Assembly (NCBI GenBank): GCA_038199035.1
Contig: JBBPZM010000042.1
Span: 1-60,026, forward strand
From: DATAEY01 sp038199035
GTDB lineage: Bacteria > Actinomycetota > Thermoleophilia > Solirubrobacterales > Solirubrobacteraceae
DNA length: 60,026 bases
Direction of reading: 5' to 3'
The notes under the pieces are model-generated. The model saw only the letters and a program-made list of their open reading frames with translations, was not told where the DNA came from and did not search any database. Made by a program: the position numbers and the translations under genes. Shown one piece after another: positions 32,057 through 40,123 of the stretch (its first letter is position 1; each line of letters starts with the position of its first letter).

Positions 32057-33787
32057 CGCCCGCTTGCGCATGGGTCCGAACTCGCTCCACGGCCGGGTGT
32101 TGGCCACGTCGTCGCGGCTCAGCCACGCCCGACGCGCGGTGGCGACCCCGTAGCGCGCCACCCGGAAGCTCTCGACGCCATGGGTGTCGCAGTCGATGAT
32201 GATCGTCGCGCCGGCCGCGGCCGCCGCCCGGGCATGCACGTCCGACATGTCGCGACGGTTGGGGTTGGCGTTTATCTCCAGCATCGTCCCCGTCCGCGCC
32301 GCCGCCTCGAAGACGCGCCCCACGTCCACGGCGTAGGGAGGCCGGCGCTCGATCATCCGGCCGGTCAGGTGGCCGATGGCGTCGACGTGAGGATGCTCGA
32401 CCGCGGCAAGGATGCGCTCGGTCATCGCCGCCTCGCTGATGCGAAACGACGAGTGGACGCTGGCGATCGCCCAGTCCAGCGCGCCCAGGAGATCGTCGTC
32501 GTAGTCCAGGCGACCGTCGGGGAGGACGTTGACCTCGCTGCCGGCCAGCAGCTCGATGCCCTCGACGCGCTGGTTGACCTCGTGCACCAGCTCGATCTGG
32601 CGCTCGAGCTGGCTCGGTGAGACGTCGTTGCCGAAGCCCATGGTCGCCGAGTGGTCAGTGATGGCGAGGTACTCGTAGCCCCACTCGAGCGCCGCCCGGG
32701 CCATCTCCTCGATCGTGTTGCGACCGTCCGAGGCGTGCGTGTGGGAGTGCAGGTCGCCGCGCAGGTCGCCCGGCGAGATCAGGTCGGGCAGCTCCCCCCG
32801 TGCCGCCGCCTCGAGCTCGCCCCGGTTCTCGCGCAGCTCGGGCTCGATGTAGGCCATGCCCAGGAGGTCGTAGACCTCGGCCTCGGTGGCGCAGCGGTGG
32901 GTCGTCCCCGTCGCGTCGTCGAGGACGCCGTACTCGGAGACGTGCAGCCCGCGGCGGACCGCGGCCTTGCGCAGCGCCTCGTTGTGCTGCTTGGAGCCCG
33001 TGAAGTGCTGGAGCAGGTTGCCGAACTGGTCGGGGGCGACGATGCGCAGGTCGACGCGCAGGCCGGCGTGGGTGATCACCCGCGCGCCGGCCTCTCCGGT
33101 CGACTGGGCGGACTCGACCAGGTCGAGCTGAACCAGTGCCTGGGCCAGCGCCGCCGGATCATGGGCCGTGGCGATGATGTCGAGGTCCTTGACGGCGTCG
33201 ACCATGCGCCGGGCCGAGCCCGCCAGCTCGACGCGCTCGCTGGCGGGGTGCTCGCGCAGGGCGGCCACGATCGGCTCGGCCACGGCGAGGGCGCGATCCA
33301 GGAGCACCCGGCTGGGCGCCCGCTCGCCGCCGCCGGCCTCGAGCGCCGCGAGGATGTTCGCCTCCGCCTTGGCCCCGAAGCCCTTGACGTCGCGCAGCCG
33401 CTCGCCATCGACCGCTGCGCGCAGGGCCTCGAGCGAGTCGATGCCCAGCTCGTCGTAAAGCAGGCGCGCTCGCTTGGGCCCCAGCCCCGGGAGGCGCGTG
33501 ACGGCGATCAGGCCGGGAGGGAAGCGCTCGCGCAGCCGCTGGGCGGCGGGGATGTCTCCGGTCTCCAGCAGCGAGACGACCTTCTCCTGGAGCGTCGCGC
33601 CGATGCCCGGTAGCTCGGTGGCCCGGCCCTGCTGGGCCAGGGCGGCCACCGACACCGACGCCTCGCGCACCGCCTTGGCGGCGTTGCGGTAGGCGACGAC
33701 CCGGTGGACGATCGCGCCGTCGAGCTCGTAGAGCTCGCTGAGCTCGTCGAAGGCCGCGGCGATCTGGGTGTTGGTGAGCTCGGGCAC
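32045..33787 (-). CDS. polX: DNA polymerase/3'-5' exonuclease PolX
   Basis: A 580-residue PolX involved in gap-filling DNA repair. Domains in order: HhH region with LPGIGATLQEKV and TRLPGLGPKRARLLYDELG (about 50-130), polymerase-beta core with AGSARRMVDAVKDLDIIA (metal Asp pair), and a C-terminal PHP nuclease with RGDLHSHTHASDG, AITDHSATMGFG and EINANPNRRDMSD. Start GTG 33787 (VPELTNTQIAAAF) fits the family N-terminus. The next gene starts 46 bp away on the other strand, so the promoters are divergent. Confidence 0.92.
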   Translation of the reverse strand: MPELTNTQIAAAFDELSELYELDGAIVHRVVAYRNAAKAVREASVSVAALAQQGRATELPGIGATLQEKVVSLLETGDIPAAQRLRERFPPGLIAVTRLPGLGPKRARLLYDELGIDSLEALRAAVDGERLRDVKGFGAKAEANILAALEAGGGERAPSRVLLDRALAVAEPIVAALREHPASERVELAGSARRMVDAVKDLDIIATAHDPAALAQALVQLDLVESAQSTGEAGARVITHAGLRVDLRIVAPDQFGNLLQHFTGSKQHNEALRKAAVRRGLHVSEYGVLDDATGTTHRCATEAEVYDLLGMAYIEPELRENRGELEAAARGELPDLISPGDLRGDLHSHTHASDGRNTIEEMARAALEWGYEYLAITDHSATMGFGNDVSPSQLERQIELVHEVNQRVEGIELLAGSEVNVLPDGRLDYDDDLLGALDWAIASVHSSFRISEAAMTERILAAVEHPHVDAIGHLTGRMIERRPPYAVDVGRVFEAAARTGTMLEINANPNRRDMSDVHARAAAAAGATIIIDCDTHGVESFRVARYGVATARRAWLSRDDVANTRPWSEFGPMRKRARGG

Positions 33788-33833
33788 GGCGAGGGATGGG
33801 CGCGAGGGCGCCGCGCATAGGGTAGGCGCGCCC

Positions 33834-34571
33834 ATGCCCGCCCCCGTCTGGCTCATCCTTCCCACCTACGACGAGCGCGAGAACCTCGAGCCTCTGGTCG
33901 GTGAGCTGCTGCCCGTGCTCGCGCGCGCCGCGCCGGAGAGCTTTCGGATCCTGGTCGTCGACGACGCATCGCCCGACGGCACCGGAGCGCTGGCCGACGC
34001 GCTGGCCGCGCGCCTGGAGGCGGTGCAGGTGCTCCACCGCCCCGCCAAGGAGGGCCTGGGCCCCGCCTACCTGGCGGGGTTCGACGTCGCGCTGCGCGCC
34101 GGCGCGCGCTACGTGATGCAGATGGATGCCGACTTCTCTCACGACCCGGCCGACGTGGTCAGGCTGCTGGCCGCCGCGCGCGGCGGAGCCGACCTCGCGC
34201 TCGGCTCGCGCTACGTGCCGGGCGGAGGCCTGGCCGCCCCCTGGCACCCCGCGCGACGCGCGCTCAGCCGCGCCGGCTGCTGGTACGCCCGCACGGTGCT
34301 GGGCGTCGGGGTGCGCGACCTCACCGGTGGCTTCAAGTGCTTCGCCCGGGGCGGGCTCGAGGCGATCGAGCTGCACTCGGTGGCCTCCCACGGCTACGCC
34401 TTCCAAGTCGAGATGACCTACCGCGTCCTGCGTCGCGGGTTGCGGGTCCAAGAGGTGCCGATCCTCTTCCACGAGCGGCGCCACGGGCGCAGCAAGATGA
34501 CCGCCGCCATCGCCCTGGAGGCCGCTGTCCGCGTTCCTCGGCTGCGACTGGGCGCCCCCGGCGCGCGCTGA
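33834..34571 (+). CDS. dolichol-phosphate mannosyltransferase-like GT2
   Basis: A 245-residue GT-A protein with the GT2 motifs: LPTYDERENLEPLV at the start, VVDDASPDGTGA for nucleotide binding, MQMDADFSHDP (DxD) and LTGGFKCFARGGL. It makes polyprenol-phosphate-mannose, the donor for GT-C enzymes such as the one at 26413. It lacks a C-terminal membrane domain. A TAGGGT hexamer lies 10 nt upstream of the ATG. Confidence 0.88.
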   Translation: MPAPVWLILPTYDERENLEPLVGELLPVLARAAPESFRILVVDDASPDGTGALADALAARLEAVQVLHRPAKEGLGPAYLAGFDVALRAGARYVMQMDADFSHDPADVVRLLAAARGGADLALGSRYVPGGGLAAPWHPARRALSRAGCWYARTVLGVGVRDLTGGFKCFARGGLEAIELHSVASHGYAFQVEMTYRVLRRGLRVQEVPILFHERRHGRSKMTAAIALEAAVRVPRLRLGAPGAR

Positions 34572-34607
34572 CGCGGGCGCCGCTCAACGAACGCTCCGCC
34601 CCTGCCG

Positions 34608-35321
34608 ATGCCCATGGTCATGCGCGTCGACGACCTCGCCCTGGTCCAGGGCCTGCACGACACGCGCTCGACGCTCGAGGGCTGGAACCGCCACCCCGGG
34701 CCGGTCCTGCGCGGGTGGCTGGCCGGGTCGCTGGCCATCGCCGCGGGGCTCCTCGTCGCCGTGTGGATCGTCGCCACGGTGGCCGCGCCCGACGCCTCCG
34801 GCCTGCTGCTGCCCGGGATCAACGCCCCGGCCACCGCGCACGACGTGGCCGTAGTCGTGTTTCGCAACTCGCTGGTGCTTGCGCTGCACGGGTTCGCCTG
34901 CCTGGCCGGGTTCATCGCCGGGTCCTCGCTCCCCCTGAGCGCCGAGCGCTACAGCGGCGCCTGGCGCTCCATCCACGACCGCGCCGGCCCGCTGGCCATC
35001 GGCTTCGTCGTCGGGGCGACGTCGTTCTCGCTGCTCACCCAGGCCTACGTCCTCGGCAGCGCCGCGGCGACGCTGTCGGCGCAGCTGCACGTCAGCACCG
35101 CCACCCTGCTCCTCGGCCTCACGCCGCACGCCGTGCCCGAGCTGACCGCGCTCTTCCTGCCCCTGGCCGCCTGGATCATCGCCTCGCGCCGCGGGCACTG
35201 GCACGAGCTGCTGGCGGCGACGCTGGTGACGGTGGGGATCGCCGCGCCCGTCCTCGTCTTCAGCGCCCTGGTCGAGGTCTACGTCTCGCCGCACTGGCTG
35301 GCCTGGCTGGCGGGCATGTAG
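34608..35321 (+). CDS. SpoIIM-family (stage II sporulation M) membrane protein
   Basis: A 237-residue protein with five or six helices. VVFRNSLVLALHGFACLAGF and LGLTPHAVPELTALFLPLAAW are the conserved blocks of the SpoIIM/DUF95 family (the latter is the HGxxEL-type motif). In Bacillus SpoIIM is part of the engulfment machinery, but this family is widespread in non-sporulating actinobacteria with unknown function. No sporulation genes are near. Confidence 0.78.
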   Translation: MPMVMRVDDLALVQGLHDTRSTLEGWNRHPGPVLRGWLAGSLAIAAGLLVAVWIVATVAAPDASGLLLPGINAPATAHDVAVVVFRNSLVLALHGFACLAGFIAGSSLPLSAERYSGAWRSIHDRAGPLAIGFVVGATSFSLLTQAYVLGSAAATLSAQLHVSTATLLLGLTPHAVPELTALFLPLAAWIIASRRGHWHELLAATLVTVGIAAPVLVFSALVEVYVSPHWLAWLAGM

Positions 35322-35361
35322 CCGGGCCTTGTGCCGCCGCATCTTCGCCGATACGCGAGGT

Positions 35362-35378
35362 ACTACACTTTGTATAGT
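35362..35378. promoter_or_regulatory. inverted repeat overlapping the trxA -10 box
   Basis: ACTACAC-TTT-GTATAGT is an imperfect palindrome (6 of 7 pairs). The right arm contains TATAGT (35373-35378), a good -10 hexamer, 31 nt before ATG 35410. An operator placed there would block RNA polymerase. The core TACA(N3)TGTA is reminiscent of BlaI/CopY-type repressor sites (TACANNTGTA) but has one extra spacer base. Confidence 0.5.
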
Positions 35379-35409
35379 GAGGTTCTGAACCCGGCATCAA
35401 GGAGAGCCC

Positions 35410-35736
35410 ATGGCAGGCATCACAGAGGTCACCGACACGAACTTCCAGGCCGAGGTGCTCGAGTCCGACACCCCGGTTCTCGTCGACTTCTGGGCCCCCT
35501 GGTGCGGGCCGTGCCGCGTCGTCGCGCCGGTGCTGGAGCAGATCGCCGACGAGCGCGGCGACGACCTGCGGATCGTCAAGCTCAATGTCGACGAGAACCA
35601 GCAGACCGCGGCCAGCTTCGAGGTCCTCTCGATCCCCACGCTGATCCTCTTCAAGGGGGGCCAGGTGGCCAAGAAGGTCATCGGGGCCTACCCCAAGAAG
35701 AAGCTCGAGGCCGAGCTCGAGCCGGCGCTGGCGTAA
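35410..35736 (+). CDS. trxA: thioredoxin
   Basis: A 108-residue thioredoxin. The active site is W31-C-G-P-C35 in VDFWAPWCGPCRVV, followed by the cis-Pro segment SIPTLILFKGGQ. It reduces disulfides in cytoplasmic proteins using thioredoxin reductase (not in this window). ATG 35410 has AAGGAGA about 6 nt upstream. A palindrome overlaps its -10 box, hinting at repressor control. It is convergent with ileS (12 bp between stops). Confidence 0.95.
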   Translation: MAGITEVTDTNFQAEVLESDTPVLVDFWAPWCGPCRVVAPVLEQIADERGDDLRIVKLNVDENQQTAASFEVLSIPTLILFKGGQVAKKVIGAYPKKKLEAELEPALA

Positions 35737-35748
35737 ACGGCCTGTCGA

Positions 35749-38700
35749 TCAGCCGCCCGCGCGCGCCAACCCGATCCGCAGCTCGAGGCCCTCGATGCGG
35801 GTCGCGTGTGCTGCCCCGTCGGGGTCCCCGTAGCCGATCGAGGTGGCCAGCGTCTCGCCCGTGACGTAGGGCTCGTGCGCGCGGGCGGCAGCGACCAGGT
35901 CGTCGTCCCCGTCCAGCGTCAGGGCGATCCGGTCCTCGACGGCCAAGCCGGCGTCGCGGCGGGCGTTCTGCACGGCGTGGACGACCTCGCGGGCCAGTCC
36001 CTCGCGGCGCAGCTCGTCATCGAGCCCCAGGTCGAGCGCCACGGCGTGTGAGCCCTCGCGCTCGACCTGGTAGCCCTCGAGCGGGGCCATCGACAGGGCG
36101 AGGTCGCCCGCCTCGAGCTCGTGGTCGTGGCCGTCGATCGAGATCCCCACCGGCCGCTCTTCGCGCAGCGCGGCGGCGACGTGGCCGGCGTCAAGGGCGG
36201 CGACGGCCGCTGCCACCTGCGGCATCTGCTTGCCAAAGCGCGGCCCCAGCGAGCGGTAGTTGGGCTTGACCTCGTAGCGACCGAGCTCGTCGGTGCCCGA
36301 GACGTAGCGCAGGGCCTTGACGTTGAGCTCCTCGCGCACGAGGTCGCCCAGGCGCTCGATCGCCTCGCGCTCGGGACCCGCGGCCACTACCACCGCCTCG
36401 CGTAGCGGCTGGCGGACCTTGAGGCCCGACTGGCCGCGGGCGGCGTGGCCGAGGGCGACCGTCTGGCGCGCCACCGCCATGTCGAGCTCGAGCGCCTCGT
36501 CCCGGGGGCCCGGCTCGGGGAAGTCGCAGAGGTGGACGCTGGCCTGCGAGCCGTCGAGGTTGTCGTAGATCTCGTCGGCCACGAAGGGCGTGAACGGCGC
36601 GAGCAGCTGCACCACCACGACAAGGCACTCGCGCAGCGTGTCGAAAGCCGCCGGCTCGCTGCGCCAGAAGCGCGCGCGGGAGCGGCGCACGTACCAGTTG
36701 GACAGCTCATCGACGAATCCCGCGATGGCCCGGCCGGCCGCGGTGGCGTCGTAGGCGTCGAGGCGCTCGCGCACCACCGCGGTGGTGGCGTGCAGGCGCG
36801 AGCGCACCCAGCGGTCGACCAGCCGCGCGGCCTCGTCGGGCTCGCCGCCCGCCCCGCGTGGCGCGTTGGCGTAGAGGACGTGGAAGTGGTAGGTGCTCCA
36901 CAGCTGGAGCAGGAACTGCCGCACCCCCTCGCCGATCGTCTCCAGCGAGAAGCGGTACCCGTCCCACGGCTGCTTGGCGGTGAAGAAGTACCAGCGCAGC
37001 GCGTCGGCGCCGTAGCGGTCGATCACCTCCCACGGCGCGACCACGTTGCCCACCGACTTGGACATCTTCTTGCCCTCGGCGTCGAGGATCAGCCCGAGGC
37101 AGACGACGCTGCGGTAGGAGGAGCGGTCGAAGAGCAGCGTCGAGATGGCCAGCAGCGAGTAGAACCAGCCCCGCGTCTGGTCGAGCGCCTCGCAGATGAA
37201 GTCGGCCGGGAAGCGCGCCTCGAAGCACTGGGCGTTCTCAAAGGGTGCGTGGTACTGGGCGAAGGGCATCGCGCCGGAGTCGAACCACACGTCGATGACC
37301 TCGGGGACGCGCGCCATGGGCTCGCCGCAGTGCTCGCAGGGGAACGTGACCTCGTCGACGTAGGGGCGGTGGGGGTCCTCGAGGCGCACGCTGGAGCGCT
37401 TCTCGAGCTCGCCGAACGAGCCGACGCAGTGGACGTGACCGGCGGGACAGCGCCAGATCGGCAGCGGCGTGCCCCAGTAGCGCTCGCGCGAGAGCGCCCA
37501 GTCGACGTTGTTCTCCAGCCAGTCGCCGAAGCGCCCGTGCTTGATGTGCTCGGGGTGCCAGTCGACCGTCTCGTTGGCGGCCAGCAGGCGGTCGCGAACC
37601 CGCTGGGTGGCGATGTACCACGAGGGCTTGGCGTAGTAGAGCAGCGGGGTGCCGCAGCGCCAGCAGTGCGGGAAGGCATGGACGATGGTGCCCGCCCGGA
37701 GCAGGCGTGCGCTCCGACCCAGCGCTTCGATGACATGCGCGTCGGCATCGCGCACGTACATCCCGGCGAACTCGCCCATGCGCTCGTCGAACGTGCCGTC
37801 GGGGCGAACGGGGTTGTGGATCGTCAACCCGTTCTCCTGGGCGACGCGGAAGTCGTCCTCGCCGAAGGCCGCGCCCGTGTGCACGACCCCCGTCCCGTCC
37901 TCGATGCTGACGAAGTCGCCGGTGAGGACGGTGTGGCCCCGCTCGCCGTAGTCCGGCAGGAACGGGAAGGGGGGCTCGTAGCGCATCCCCTCCAGCTCCG
38001 CCCCCCGCATCCGGGCCAGGACCTCGTGCCCGTCTCCCAGCACCCGTTCGACCAGCGCCTCGGCGAGGATCAGCTGCTCGTCGCCGTATCGCACGCGAAC
38101 GTAGGTCGCGTGCGGATCGACGACGAGGGCGGCGTGCGGGAGGAGCGTCCATGGCATCGTGGTCCAGGCCAGGAACGAGACGCCGTCCTCGCCGCGCAGC
38201 GGAAAGCGCACATACACCGAGGGGTCCTCCACGTCGCGGTAGCCCAGCGCCACCTCGTGCGACGACAGCGCCGTCCCGCAGCGCGGGCAGTAGGGGACGA
38301 CCTTGCTGCCCTCGTAGAGGAGCCCCCGGTCCCAGATCTGGCGCAGCGCCCACCACACCGACTCGATGTAGCTGGGGTCGAGCGTGCGGTAGGCGTCGTC
38401 GAGGTCGATCCAGAAGCCGATGCGCTCGGTCAGGCGGTTCCACTCCTCAAGGAACTCGAAGACCGATTCGCGGCAGCGCGCGTTGAACTCCGCGATCCCG
38501 TAGCGCTCGATGTCCTCCTTGGAGGAGATGCCCAGCTGGCGCTCGACCTCGATCTCGACCGGGAGGCCGTGGCAGTCCCAGCCGCCCTTGCGCGCCACCG
38601 AGTAGCCGCGCATCGTCTTGTAGCGCGGAAAGATGTCCTTGAAGGCCCGCGAGAGCACGTGGTGGGTGCCCGGGCGGCCGTTGGCCGTCGGCGGCCCCTC

Positions 38701-38841
38701 GTAGAAGACCCACGCCGGCGCCCCCTCGCGGCGGCGCACCGACTCTGCGAAGACGTCGCGCTCGCGCCAGCGCTCCAACACCTCGAGCTCGAGGTCGGGG
38801 AACGACGGCTGCGGGAGGACCGGACGGTGGGGCGCGGGCAT
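35749..38841 (-). CDS. ileS: isoleucyl-tRNA synthetase
   Basis: A 1030-residue class I synthetase, the long-form length. The HIGH-type motif is in YEGPPTANGRPGTHHVLSRA, the editing domain includes FLAWTTMPWTLLPH, the zinc-knuckle-like VVPYCPRCGTALSSHEV is present, and the KMSKS loop is intact (KKMSKSVGNVV). FDSGAMPFAQYHAPFEN and ALDQTRGWFYSLL confirm isoleucine specificity over Val/Leu. It charges tRNA-Ile in the cytoplasm. The ATG is 8 nt after a TAGACT hexamer, so no T-box leader can exist. Confidence 0.96.
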   Translation of the reverse strand: MPAPHRPVLPQPSFPDLELEVLERWRERDVFAESVRRREGAPAWVFYEGPPTANGRPGTHHVLSRAFKDIFPRYKTMRGYSVARKGGWDCHGLPVEIEVERQLGISSKEDIERYGIAEFNARCRESVFEFLEEWNRLTERIGFWIDLDDAYRTLDPSYIESVWWALRQIWDRGLLYEGSKVVPYCPRCGTALSSHEVALGYRDVEDPSVYVRFPLRGEDGVSFLAWTTMPWTLLPHAALVVDPHATYVRVRYGDEQLILAEALVERVLGDGHEVLARMRGAELEGMRYEPPFPFLPDYGERGHTVLTGDFVSIEDGTGVVHTGAAFGEDDFRVAQENGLTIHNPVRPDGTFDERMGEFAGMYVRDADAHVIEALGRSARLLRAGTIVHAFPHCWRCGTPLLYYAKPSWYIATQRVRDRLLAANETVDWHPEHIKHGRFGDWLENNVDWALSRERYWGTPLPIWRCPAGHVHCVGSFGELEKRSSVRLEDPHRPYVDEVTFPCEHCGEPMARVPEVIDVWFDSGAMPFAQYHAPFENAQCFEARFPADFICEALDQTRGWFYSLLAISTLLFDRSSYRSVVCLGLILDAEGKKMSKSVGNVVAPWEVIDRYGADALRWYFFTAKQPWDGYRFSLETIGEGVRQFLLQLWSTYHFHVLYANAPRGAGGEPDEAARLVDRWVRSRLHATTAVVRERLDAYDATAAGRAIAGFVDELSNWYVRRSRARFWRSEPAAFDTLRECLVVVVQLLAPFTPFVADEIYDNLDGSQASVHLCDFPEPGPRDEALELDMAVARQTVALGHAARGQSGLKVRQPLREAVVVAAGPEREAIERLGDLVREELNVKALRYVSGTDELGRYEVKPNYRSLGPRFGKQMPQVAAAVAALDAGHVAAALREERPVGISIDGHDHELEAGDLALSMAPLEGYQVEREGSHAVALDLGLDDELRREGLAREVVHAVQNARRDAGLAVEDRIALTLDGDDDLVAAARAHEPYVTGETLATSIGYGDPDGAAHATRIEGLELRIGLARAGG

Positions 38842-38849
38842 GGCGCCCG

Positions 38850-38855
38850 AGTCTA
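38850..38855 (-). promoter_or_regulatory. -10 box of leaderless ileS
   Basis: TAGACT on the minus strand, 8 nt before ATG 38841, identical to the hexamer before the nitroreductase gene. Only 44 nt separate ileS from the stop of the MerR gene upstream. Confidence 0.5.
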
Positions 38856-38885
38856 GGAGCCGCGCGAGGGCGTCAGCCGCGGCGG

Positions 38886-39782
38886 TCAGGCGCCGCGGGC
38901 GGCCGAGGTCGGCACGCTCGCCGCCTCCGCGTCCACATGCCGGACGGCCGGGCGGGTCACCGCCTGGAAGACGTCGAGCAGCCGGTCGCGCGCCGCCAGC
39001 GGGGCATGGCCCAGGCGGCCGACCGTGCTCGCGCCGGTGTCGGGGAGGGCGCCCCGGTAGTCGAAGACCGCCACCTGGCGCTCACCGCCCCGTGAGGCGT
39101 AGACGAGCCGGCCCCACACGTCCATCGAGGCGCGATGCCCGGTGAGGATCACCGCCGTGGGCGCCAGCGCCCGCAGCGCCCGGCCGAGCCGAGTGGGATC
39201 TATGGCCACCGACAGGCCGAGCGTGCGCAGGCCGCCACGGCGCAGCGCGAGCTCGAGGGCCTGGGCGTGGAGCGCGTCGCAGTCGTAGGGCGCGCTGGCC
39301 TCGAAGACCATCACACCCTCGGGACGATGGGCCGGGGGGGCGACGCGCATGGCGGCGGCCAGCCAGCCGGTGGCGTAGCGCCACGCGAACTGGTGCTCGG
39401 CCGACCCGGGCTCGACCTCCTCGAGGCGCTCGACCGCGGGCAGCAGCACCTCCTCGACCGTGCGCTCGACCGAGCGCAGGGCAAGGCTCTCCTCCAGCAG
39501 GCGATCGGCCTTGGTCTCGTCGAAGCGCTTGAGCGCCGCCTCCACGCGCGCGGCGGTCGAGGGGCCCTCGCCGCGCTCCCGGGCCAGCGAGATGGCCGAC
39601 GACACGTTGTGGGTCTCGGCGAAGGCCTCGCGCAGCGCCTCGATCTCGCCCATCTCGTACTGGCGGTGGCCGCCCTGGGTGCGGCGGGGATGGGGATAGC
39701 CGAAGCGGCGCTCCCAGCTGCGAAGCGTGTTGGGGCTGACGCCGAGCATGGCGGCGGCGGCATTCGTTCTGACGACGCTCAT
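38886..39782 (-). CDS. MerR-family transcription regulator with sensory C-terminal domain
   Basis: A 298-residue regulator. The MerR winged HTH is at about 4-70 (TNAAAAMLGVSPNTLRSWER, YPHPRRTQGGHRQYEMGEIE). The remaining ~220 residues resemble the helical-plus-Rossmann layout of the B12-binding regulators CarH/LitR, with YDCDALHAQALELALRRGG and LAPTAVILTGHRASMDVWG. I do not see a clear B12 DxHxxG motif. A perfect inverted repeat lies in its own promoter. ATG 39782 is 7 nt from a GATAAC -10 box. Confidence 0.85.
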   Translation of the reverse strand: MSVVRTNAAAAMLGVSPNTLRSWERRFGYPHPRRTQGGHRQYEMGEIEALREAFAETHNVSSAISLARERGEGPSTAARVEAALKRFDETKADRLLEESLALRSVERTVEEVLLPAVERLEEVEPGSAEHQFAWRYATGWLAAAMRVAPPAHRPEGVMVFEASAPYDCDALHAQALELALRRGGLRTLGLSVAIDPTRLGRALRALAPTAVILTGHRASMDVWGRLVYASRGGERQVAVFDYRGALPDTGASTVGRLGHAPLAARDRLLDVFQAVTRPAVRHVDAEAASVPTSAARGA

Positions 39783-39789
39783 GGGGAGC

Positions 39790-39819
39790 GTTATCCCGGT
39801 TTGCGCAATAAGGCGCAAA
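39790..39819 (-). promoter_or_regulatory. merR promoter with overlapping operator palindrome
   Basis: On the minus strand: TTGCGC (39818-39813) as -35, 17-nt spacer, GATAAC (39795-39790) as -10, then 7 nt to the ATG. A perfect inverted repeat TTTGCGC-N6-GCGCAAA (39800-39819) covers the -35 and part of the spacer, the usual place for a MerR-family dimer. This predicts autoregulation. Confidence 0.6.
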
Positions 39820-39970
39820 TGCAGCAACAAAACGTGCACGGGTGCGAGCAGGCCGACCAGGCCTCGGGGCGGAAGCTCCCTGACGCCCGAGCGGGAGTCC
39901 GCGAGAACCGCTCAGGCCGCGACCTCCGCCGAGCTCACTGGCCGGCCAGCTGACGGCCGCGCCGCCGAAG

Positions 39971-39976
39971 TAGGAT
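39971..39976 (+). promoter_or_regulatory. -10 box of tRNA-Lys gene
   Basis: TAGGAT, 6 nt before the first base of the tRNA, so the transcript would begin at or near the mature 5' end. No good -35 is visible. Confidence 0.4.
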
Positions 39977-39982
39977 CGGCGC

Positions 39983-40056
39983 GCCCCTGTAGCTCAATTG
40001 CCTAGAGTGTCCGGCTTTTAACCGGAAAGATGAGGGTTGGAGTCCCTCCGGGGGCA
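39983..40056 (+). tRNA. tRNA-Lys (anticodon TTT), unusual D/T-loop pair
   Basis: A 74-nt cloverleaf with all stems paired: acceptor GCCCCTG/CGGGGGC, D-stem GCTC/GAGT, anticodon stem TCCGG/CCGGA with loop CTTTTAA, and T-stem GAGGG/CCCTC. The anticodon is TTT (lysine). CCA is not encoded. The T-loop is TTGGAGT, so position 56 is G instead of the nearly invariant C. The D-loop AATTGCCTA has C at position 19 instead of G. The tertiary 19:56 pair is thus swapped to C:G but stays complementary. Confidence 0.93.
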
Positions 40057-40123
40057 CTCAGAGGCTCGTCGGCATCGGCGGTCGCCTGACGCCGGTCATC
40101 GCAGCGGGCGCCGGCGCGAGTGC

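Noticed and set aside
35410..35736. SigR-type promoter (GGAAT-N18-GTT) for trxA
   Set aside because: Neither element is present upstream at a suitable position; the visible signal is TATAGT within a palindrome.
38842..38885. T-box riboswitch upstream of ileS
   Set aside because: Only 44 nt separate ileS from the upstream gene, and the -10 box lies 8 nt before the start, leaving no room for a leader.
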